64,000 bases of DNA from Adenanthera pavonina (lineage: Eukaryota > Streptophyta > Magnoliopsida > Fabales > Fabaceae), in contig JAIVEN010000013.1 of the NCBI GenBank assembly GCA_026686845.1, forward strand, positions 16,946,001 to 17,010,000. Reading direction: 5' to 3'. Below the pieces are notes generated by a model, which saw nothing but the letters and a program-made list of their open reading frames with translations, was not told where the DNA came from and did no database searches. A program made the position numbers and the translations under genes. This document shows, piece by piece, positions 56,501-64,000 of this stretch. Position 1 is the stretch's first letter, and every line of letters starts with the position of its first letter.

Positions 56501-58389
56501 ATATGCATAATCATAACGGTGTTTTTACATGTCATGCATTGTCATATATAACTAACCAAATCCTTTTCTTTTTAATGGTATATGTCGCATGGCCAACTAT
56601 ATAGGGGTGGTCCACACATATTATTCTCAAGAGTGGTATTTTCTTTTTCTTTTATTTTTTAGTAATTGTGTAGAGGCATGATCCTCTCTTGGGTCACATG
56701 GGTTTTCTTTTTTTTTTTTTACTCTATTTTAGCTCAATTCTCTGTTAGGCTAAATCCACTCATGGCTAACTCCTTTCTCTTTCACACATATACTTTTTTT
56801 TTTAATTTCCTTATCTACTTGAATGTATTTACAAAATCGAAACTCATTTATCTTAGAAATTTTCTGTTTGTGTTTTTTTCCTTTGATATTTGTTGTTTGT
56901 CCTTTCATGATTGTGCTTTCAAGCATTAAAAAAGAACCGCATATTGGAAGTATTATTTAATTAATTATTAATAATCAATTAATATTATTTTTATTTAATT
57001 AATTAAGTAATTATTATTAACTATTTAATTCAATTAATTATCAATAAATAAATTTATTTATTTTTATAATTTATCCCAAAAATAAAATTTGGCCTAAGCA
57101 CATTTTTGGCCAAATAAAAATTGGGATATAGAACATAGAACACATGACTTAGCTAAGTTAGCATCATATTTACATAACACAAGTGCTCAACATTATTTTT
57201 TTCTTATCTAATAGTGATTTTATTTGTTTTGAATAATCAAAACAATGCCTACAGTAAAGTTCATAATATCACAGCTTCATACGGACCGGGCACGCGTTTA
57301 ATTTGGGAGGAAGAGCTTGTATTTAAGCTTCACTCCCACGTTGTTGCATTCCCTTTTTTTAATTATAATTTCCTTTTTAATAAATATGTTTGTTTTAAAT
57401 TTTCAAATAGATGTTCCTTGCCCCATCTCACCGTTATTTTCACCACCGGTTAGTGGGGGGCCATGTGGTTCTATGGATAGTGGGGTTATAGTTCGGATAT
57501 TTATGCCACTTGTCATTTTATTATGAGGAGGTTCTTGTTCAATTCTAACTTCTCCTCGTGTCTGTTCATTATTTAAAAAGAAATATGGCTTCATAAAAGC
57601 ATAAATGATGCATAACAATGAGGCACGTGACATGAGGAGGTTCTGGTTTCAATCAACTTCCAATTCTCTACTCCTCACGCTTGTCACTTCCGATTTCCCT
57701 TTTTTGCCTTTTTTTTTTTAACATGTTTGTTTATTCAGTGTAGTGTAGGTGGCCAGAATCAAATAAACTTCAATAAGCAACTTTTCTCAAAAATTACAAG
57801 CTACCATTCTCATAGGGAAATCTTTGAATCCTCATATCTCCCTCTTCTCAACTCCGATCCAGGCAAATTTGATGTCATTGAAAAGCTTGTAAAACAATCT
57901 TTCTAATGGCATATAGAATGTGCAGATCCCATATAGAATGTGCAGATCCATTGCATGGTGAGAGAGAAAGAACCCTAAAAAAATCTTCAATTTGGCCACT
58001 TTCCAGATTTCCAGTTTTGAACCTCTTACTACGGAAAGCCATATCTTCCTCATCACACATCCAATCGGGACAAAACTTAGGGCATTTTAAAGCTTGTTTT
58101 ACAAGCTTTCTAACCATATATATTATGTTTAATTTCATGGTCTATAGTAAGAATGCTAGACTCCCCTTTAATGATTTATCAATTCTCTATGAAATTTCAA
58201 ATACAAGTTTCTGCACCCGTATATAGCCTATGGTGTGAATTTCATGCATTAATTTTACAAATATAAAAAATCCCTAATTTATGGCCTTAGCATTCATTCG
58301 CTATGAAAGTTTTGTAAAATTGCAGATTCATACATAATGTATGCATAAAATTCACCAGAAATCATGGGGGAACAAAAGAATCGAGCCAA
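53581..58389 (-). other. Decayed copia interior, no legible genes
   Basis: By position this should be the gag to integrase part of the relic, but stops are so dense that no domain is readable. Small frames (54406-54636, 54751-54939, 55385-55624, 56101-56367, 57214-57453) have no domain. Repeated text near 57870 and 58085 (AAAGCTTGT...TTTCTAA) suggests a local duplication. Confidence 0.35.
57910..57949. repeat. Exact 20-bp tandem duplication
   Basis: CATATAGAATGTGCAGATCC occurs twice in direct succession with no mismatch. It probably arose by a local slip or end-joining event. Confidence 0.95.
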
Positions 58390-58405
58390 CCTGGCTTTGA
58401 TACCA
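58390..58405 (-). other. Primer-binding site of the copia relic
   Basis: TGGTATCAAAGCCAGG on the minus strand follows an LTR-like end ...GACA with one base between. It differs from the standard initiator-Met site by a single A for G. It sets the 5' end of the minus-strand copia relic. Confidence 0.75.
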
Positions 58406-58406
58406 A

Positions 58407-58900
58407 TGTCAATTTATGAAAAGAGTTGAAAGAATTGCATACTTTTTTTATATGTTTATCTATTGACTCTTTCTCTATTTGTCAGATTTTCTCAATTTTT
58501 TCTGTATCACACGGTTTGGACCGAGATCACATAGGAAATTGGCCACTTTTCCATGCCAAAAACACCAATTCACAAGAGATTCTATGTTTCTGTGTTTCTT
58601 TGAGAGCAGGAGTAAAAGCGGGAGAGAAAAGATAGCGCATAGTTGATAAGAGTAGTTTTTCCACTATCATAAAATCTCCCTCAAACTAATTATATTATAT
58701 AACTTCTAAAGTGTAACTCCCTTTGTAACTTACCTTTCAATTTAAATTTAATTTTAAATAATAAATTAATTATTATATTGCCTTTCTCAAATATCTTTCT
58801 CAAATATCAGCCCATCAATGGGCTGTCCATAAAATCCAATAATTATAAAAGGCAAGTTTGCCATTTTTGAAACATCACAAAAAATTGAGTTACAAAATAA
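58407..58900 (-). mobile_element. 5' LTR of the minus-strand copia relic (outer end uncertain)
   Basis: The inner end is TGTCAATTTATG on the plus strand, next to the primer-binding site. The sequence beyond is AT-rich with a short inverted TCAGCCCATCAATGGGCTG near 58808. The outer end could not be placed because the partner LTR is not recognisable. Confidence 0.4.
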
Positions 58901-59589
58901 TAAAATATATAATTTAAATATATTTAATTATCAACAATTCAACTACAATTTAATTACAGTTCAACAAATGGACTATGAACTAGTGTGGAAACTGATATAA
59001 TCAATAACTGGTCCAATCTTATGAATAATAAATTTTCCATTGATGTAAGTCTTATGAACAATAAATGTGCCAAGAAACTATACTATACTCTTGTTCCAAG
59101 GAAGTTGTGATTTGAAGTAGTGGGTTAAAAGCTGATAAATATTGTATTAAATTCTACATAACATTTATCCCTTTTTCGGTTGGAGGGATTTAAAAGAGAG
59201 AAGATAGGAAGAAAAATTTCCTGACATTTTTTTTTTCAAATCAAATAAGGAACGGAAAGTAGTTTTCCTTCCCCTCAAAGCCCGTTTAATTATAAAGCTA
59301 TGAAAATGAGAATCACAAGCTGGAAAATCAGGATTACTTTTTCTAGTTCTTCAAATGAATAATTATCAATATCAATATAAAATATCAATTTTATATCAAG
59401 CCACATCATTTAAGTTATAAATAGTGTGGTTCATTCTTCATACTCTAGAGAAAATGTGTCTAATTACACTAAAAGGCCATTATAAAACTAATTTACAAGT
59501 TGCAAACAAATCTACTAAAACCCCCAGCATAAAATTCAGTGTGGGGTGGAACTATGGATAAGCAAAGATCCAAAAAAATAACTCCTCTA
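58901..59589 (-). other. Intergenic DNA and likely 3' UTR of the GT64 gene
   Basis: No ORF or transposon end is recognised. The part nearest 59589 is presumably the 3' untranslated region of the gene below. No unambiguous AATAAA was fixed on the minus strand. Confidence 0.4.
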
Positions 59590-61822
59590 CTATAAATCCC
59601 AACCATCTTTCCGACTGCCAAATTCCCACTTAGGACCAAGACTTCCATACATCGCTGTGAATTTCACAAGGCAATTACTCCTCAACTGATAATGCACATT
59701 TGTGTTTTTGCTAATTGCTGCACCAGAAAACTTTGATGTGTCAATGGCCCAAGCTGGTCTCACATAATCAACAGTCCTGGATGATGGTGAGCTTGCATTT
59801 GCATACAAGTAATTTAAAAGCACATCTTCACAGTTAAAATACGTGTCCACCAGATCCCTCCCTTGCTTGGCTTCATCAGCCCAGTACCTCTTGAAAGCCT
59901 TCTGAGAATCGATAAAAGCTGCACCAGTAAGAATCATGTTATACCCATTATGCATTCGAGCATATTTTTCTGCCCTGTATTTTAAAGGGTTCCCACCAAC
60001 GAACCGTGGATAGAATCCAACAATCCGATCTGGGTTCTGACGCCATACATTAAAACCTCGCTCAACATCATCACAAGTCATCATAATGTCGTCATCAAGC
60101 TCTAGGACAGCTCGTGTTTCAATTAATGGATCAACCTTGAATCGATTATTCAGTGAGTTTCTTTCCTCTACCCTGATTCTCACAGGTACTGCTGAGTCTA
60201 GATCACTCAATTTGGGAGGAACTCCCTTGTTCCACACCACAACAATCTCCCGCACTGAAGAGCACCTTGAATAATGTTTCACGTACATCTTCAAGTTCCA
60301 GAGACGAGCATCATAGGTCATAGACAATAATGTGAACTGTGAATATTGTCCTTTCCAGGGGTAAGGTGCTTCTGAACCAATGCCCCCATAGATATTTTTA
60401 ACCCCTTGGCAAATTAATCCAACCACTACTGCAAATATTACAGCAAGAACCAACCTCCTAGCACAAGTACAATGCTTTACCTTAACCCGGACAAATGTCA
60501 AGGCTCTGTTTAAGCGGCTCCAAAACCGTATCACTCTTGACAAGAACAAATTTGATCTTTCCCAAGCCAAGAAAGCCACGTTCCTCTTTCCAGAGCTATG
60601 AATGAGCCAGTTGAGAGGGAAAATACAATTCACAAGTCCAAGTGACACTCCCATTAGCACAATGAGAACAGCAGCAACAATTATTGAAGCATAGCCAATA
60701 ATGCAGCACCAGATTGAATCCCCAGCAGGAACACGATCTCCATCCATAACTGCCACCCAACCACCAGATGGCAGCCGTTGCACATCAAGGTGATGGTGTC
60801 GAGCACCATTCCAAGCATTTTGACCCTTTTCAGGCTCAACTAAGTTGAAGGGTACTTCAATTTCTTTGTATTCGTCACTGGTAAGAACTTCTATCTTAAA
60901 AACTCGCACCCGTCTCCCAAATGTTTTACCAGAGTCCTGACCAGTACGATAAAGATTCCCACTGTAGAAAAATGGTCTGCCTCCGTTGCGAGCTCCCAAG
61001 CAATTGTCAATGTTATATATGGGGTTTTCCTTGTGAGGTTTCCAAGGACCAAGAGGTGAAGTGCTATACCAAATCTCCAACTGCCCATTTTCCTTGGTGC
61101 CAAAACCACTGTGATCTGAGGCAAAAAGCCAATACCTCCCATCATAATTAATAATTAAGGAATCAACAAGGGGCTTTTTCATGATAACCTTTTCCAATTT
61201 CCACTGCAAAGGAAAGTCAAGCGCTCTGTAGACACGAAGTTCTCTTTTTTCACTGCTCTGAGGCATCATATATATCTAGAGATACAAAAGAAACAAAGAA
61301 ATACGAATAACTATAACGAACTTTTCCTTTTGGGTTTCAAACTATAATGTGCTTTGAATTATTATTTAATGGAACAAAGAGACAATTTTTAAGATTTCAT
61401 ATGCATCATAACATAACAAGCATATGGATTTTCTCAAGACAAATTTTGTCAGAGGCATAACTGAAAGCATATAAACCCAAAATTCAACATTGTAGACCTG
61501 ATCCAATCAGAAGCAGTTCAAAGTCTTTCAGATAAGAAGTGAACAGATTTATGTGATATAGGGCTAATTAAAATTTATCATTCCAATTACCTAGCTAGCA
61601 CATTATGCCTAAGAACTATTCTCAATGTCTTTGAGTAAGAAATTGAGCTCCTACCTGGCCAAGATATTCAAAGACATATGGATAAGAAAGATGCCAATCC
61701 TCATTCAACGCAATGCCCAATTGTCGCCATGTAACTCCCTTGTCAGTACTTTTTGCAACTGCAATATCACCTTGCAAAGTGATTGAATTCTTTGTCTCGT
61801 AGAACAGGTAAAAAGTATCACC
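59590..61822 (-). CDS. GINT1: GT64 glycosyltransferase (GINT1-like), last two exons
   Basis: The C-terminal part of a plant GT64 enzyme like Arabidopsis glucosamine inositolphosphorylceramide transferase 1, a Golgi enzyme that adds N-acetylhexosamine to sphingolipids (GIPCs). Exon 61822-61655 (56 codons, phase 0 at both ends) has G-D-T-F-Y-L-F-Y-E-T-K-N-S-I and W-H-L-S-Y-P-Y-V-F-E-Y. Exon 61275-59590 continues I-Y-M-M-P-Q-S-S-E-K-R-E. Counting from the Met at 61269, residues 1-180 finish a beta-propeller-like domain, about 187-215 and 273-293 are membrane segments, and about 305-555 form the GT64 domain. ELDDDIM (390-396) holds the metal-binding DxD motif and NSLNNRF (371-377) is a family motif. 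No stops or shifts. The N-terminal exons lie right of the window. The symbol is by family resemblance. Confidence 0.93.
61276..61654 (-). other. Intron of the GT64 gene (379 bp)
   Basis: Donor GT at 61654-61653 after ...GGCCAG, acceptor AG at 61277-61276 before ATATATATG. Both flanking exons are in phase 0. The conserved junction (Y-L-G-Q / I-Y-M-M-P) matches the family, so the splice call is firm. Confidence 0.9.
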
Positions 61823-64000
61823 CTAAATCATGATGCCAATATAAATCAACAGAATACTGTTACCCATAAAAAAGACTAACAAAAGAAATCTATAATCCAG
61901 ACTAATTACCTTCTCCCCAATAGGGAACAAAAGGCTGATAGATAGATAGAATACAGTGGTACATTACGAGACAGAAAATGGGCGGACACTTGGCAGCCAA
62001 AAATAAATCAATAAATAAATAAAATAAAACAGACAAAACGAATTAAGATTTCATCCAACCAATAATGATTGAAATGAAAAACGTTCATGCACTTCTAGTA
62101 AAATTTCACACCATTGGAACTATTCCTACGAGTTTTATTTTATGTTTTGAAAATGGTAAATCAAGGGTACCATTGTTATTCTAAGTGCTTCCACTAAAGA
62201 TTCTAAGGATGTTCACTGTACAAGGATTTCTTCAGATTTCTAAGGAAACAAAACATAGGAAATTAAGAATATCATGTCTGGTGCAAGTTTTCTAAAATAG
62301 TCTAAATCTAAATCAAATATCAAATAAAAAATAAAACTTCACTTCCCCTCCATTTTAGTCAGTGCAAATGTACCCTAAATTTCCCTTGGCATATAGTTTT
62401 TTTACAAAATTTTGGCAACTTAATTCCAAATACGCTATTGGGAATTCAGTTTTCCCATCTTATCTTCTAATATTTATTCCTACCCCATTTCTTATTGATT
62501 TCCTGGTTAGTTAATTCCTGGGATTAAATTGCTTGGACAAATAATTCCTTGTGGAAAGCTTCAAATGTTTATGCTGAACATCCCCTAACGCCTTACTACT
62601 ATCCTATTACAAACAAATGAATGAGCGATACCTTCTGTAATATATTTGTAGAGATGGATATAAACAAGCAAGCATGCACATGCCCAAACAAACACCCAAA
62701 AATTATGAGAATTTATGACTTGAACTATACAAAGTCCACTCTAAGCAGTGACACATATCATAAGGGTACTACTAGTTAACAGCATAATCAAACAATTTGC
62801 AAACAATAGCAATGTGCATTTCGTTCTCTATATGCATAAGTATCTCGTAGTACCTCCCTTGTCCATGTCACTATGAAGTTCTCAACAAGTGTTATAGCTT
62901 GGCTTTCATGTATTCAATTCATTGAAGCTTCTAGATATGATTTTGATCTAACACGTTTTTCAAGGGATGAAGAAAAATCAAAGACCATTGAGGCAGCCAA
63001 CTAAAAGTTTCCCCAGTTTGGCAGTTTAAAAACCTCAAAATCTTGCAAAATCCTCAACCATTCTCCATCAGAGAGCATCACACCCTTTCCCTCACCAATA
63101 ATGACATGCAACAAATATTCAATTATTCAGGACAAGTTTATATGGACTGGGAAATAATGGCCCTTAAATCAACAAAAACTAGCCTAAATTCAGTCATCTT
63201 TGCCTACAAGTATCATTTCTTTTGAGATAGGAAAATAACTTTATTAATGAAAGAGTAAATCACAAAAACAAAGATGGGGAGATAAGAGTAAGACATTATC
63301 ATGAAGAAACTAACCAGTATATCAGAAACTAGGGGGGGATCAGATGCAACATATCAAAAACTGACTGATATTCTCCGCATAAATTTCATTGTCCCATCAA
63401 TCCCATAAAGTATTTCTTATTCACTACACCATGTATTCCCTTACAGCTTCTAGGAAAACCAACAAAACTCTAATTTTCTCCAAACAGAACTATTATAGGT
63501 TTTCTGGCACTGAAACTTGTTTATCTCTAAGCTGTGGTACATGGACAACCATCTTAAATACTCCACGAGCCAAAGAGGGAAAAAAACAAATTCTATTTTT
63601 TCATTTATGTCATTGATGTTCCATTAAATAACTAACACACCATATATTTTCCTTCCATAATTCTATCCAATATCAACAAAGCATGATGATGACCCGGTGA
63701 TGATAGTGAAGTTGCCTTTTAGTTTTCAGGATGTCTTGATTTCAGTAAGTTCAATACATAGATTCCCACCTCATTTTGCACCTTAAGTCTATCAATCAGT
63801 CTTCTCTTGATTTGACCTGTCCTTTAACATTTCAAAATCTCAGTGATTAAGTAATTAACTTCATCAAGAAGACGACCCAAGTAAACTAAAATTATCTCAG
63901 TTCTATAATAATTCCAGGCTCACTACTTTCAGTCTGAGAAAGCATATTCTCGAGCTCCAGGCTGAAATCAAGACTGCTGGCAATTTTGTTCCATAAGCAG
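61823..64000 (-). other. Upstream intron of the GT64 gene, continues past the window
   Basis: Acceptor AG at 61824-61823. I found no upstream exon (expected to encode a V-A-D-P-F-L-like end) before base 64000, so the intron is at least 2.18 kb. It holds AAAT- and AGAT-type short repeats (61935-62030). Small plus-strand frames inside it have no recognisable product. Confidence 0.7.

Noticed and set aside
63940..64000. Possible upstream exon of the GT64 gene at the right edge
   Set aside because: None of the minus-strand frames gives the expected family sequence and no donor site in the right phase is seen.
1..64000. tRNA or rRNA genes
   Set aside because: No tRNA cloverleaf boxes or rRNA sequence were recognised; the TGGTATCAGAGC-type matches are primer-binding sites, not tRNA genes.

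Overview
The window is AT-rich plant nuclear DNA, most likely eudicot. It holds one host gene at the right edge, on the minus strand, with GT-AG introns. The rest is a nested graveyard of LTR retrotransposons with pieces of DNA transposons and host-gene fragments. There is no sign of bacterial, organellar or viral chromosome sequence.

Layout. Bases 1-5644 are the 3' part of a gypsy-type element on the plus strand (leader, gag, an unusual acidic ORF, the end of pol, polypurine tract, 3' LTR). Its gag is split by a copia solo LTR (1065-2520, duplication GCATG). At 5.9-10.8 kb lies a decayed minus-strand copia element whose integrase is split by a gypsy solo LTR (6588-7674, duplication CATCT). 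It also holds a Stowaway-like MITE. Bases 10.8-15.9 kb hold decayed repeats, a three-exon kinesin fragment and a CACTA-like end. From 15.9 to 22.5 kb there are four related copia LTRs (called here C, B1, D1, D2), with CACTA pieces between them. From 22.5 to 33.7 kb there are a hAT-like element, several LTRs with TGTAA...TTACA-type ends (E, F, G), and a 2.7 kb strip with spliced fragments of a RabGAP/TBC gene and a poly(A) polymerase gene. Bases 33721-45845 are a 12.1 kb Sirevirus-like copia element on the minus strand with both LTRs, PBS, PPT, gag, pol and a third ORF. From 45.8 to 58.9 kb lies another decayed minus-strand copia, invaded by solo LTR B2 (46354-52935). B2 itself contains solo LTR A2 (47373-48920) and a 3.2 kb solo LTR H (49354-52565); the duplications CAACT, TTGCA and AATCT/AATTT prove the order. 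Bases 59590-61822 carry the last two exons of a GT64 glycosyltransferase gene of the GINT1 type.

Main biological theme. The copia LTRs A, B, C, D1 and D2 share a promoter and U5 backbone: a TTTAATG landmark, then a TATA box, then a terminal hairpin next to the PBS. Their U3 regions carry arrays of short palindromic words that differ by family: AATTCGAATT with CAGACGAA in A and B, GGTTATCCGCATAACC in C, GTCGAC words in D1, TTGTCATGACAA in D2. In the full-length element the A-type words recur in the spacer upstream of the third ORF, beside a TATA box, which suggests a second internal promoter. These are the observations most worth following.

The retrotransposon genes are all broken by stops or shifts, so no intact transposition machinery is present here. 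LTR names (A1, B1 and so on) are labels for this window only.
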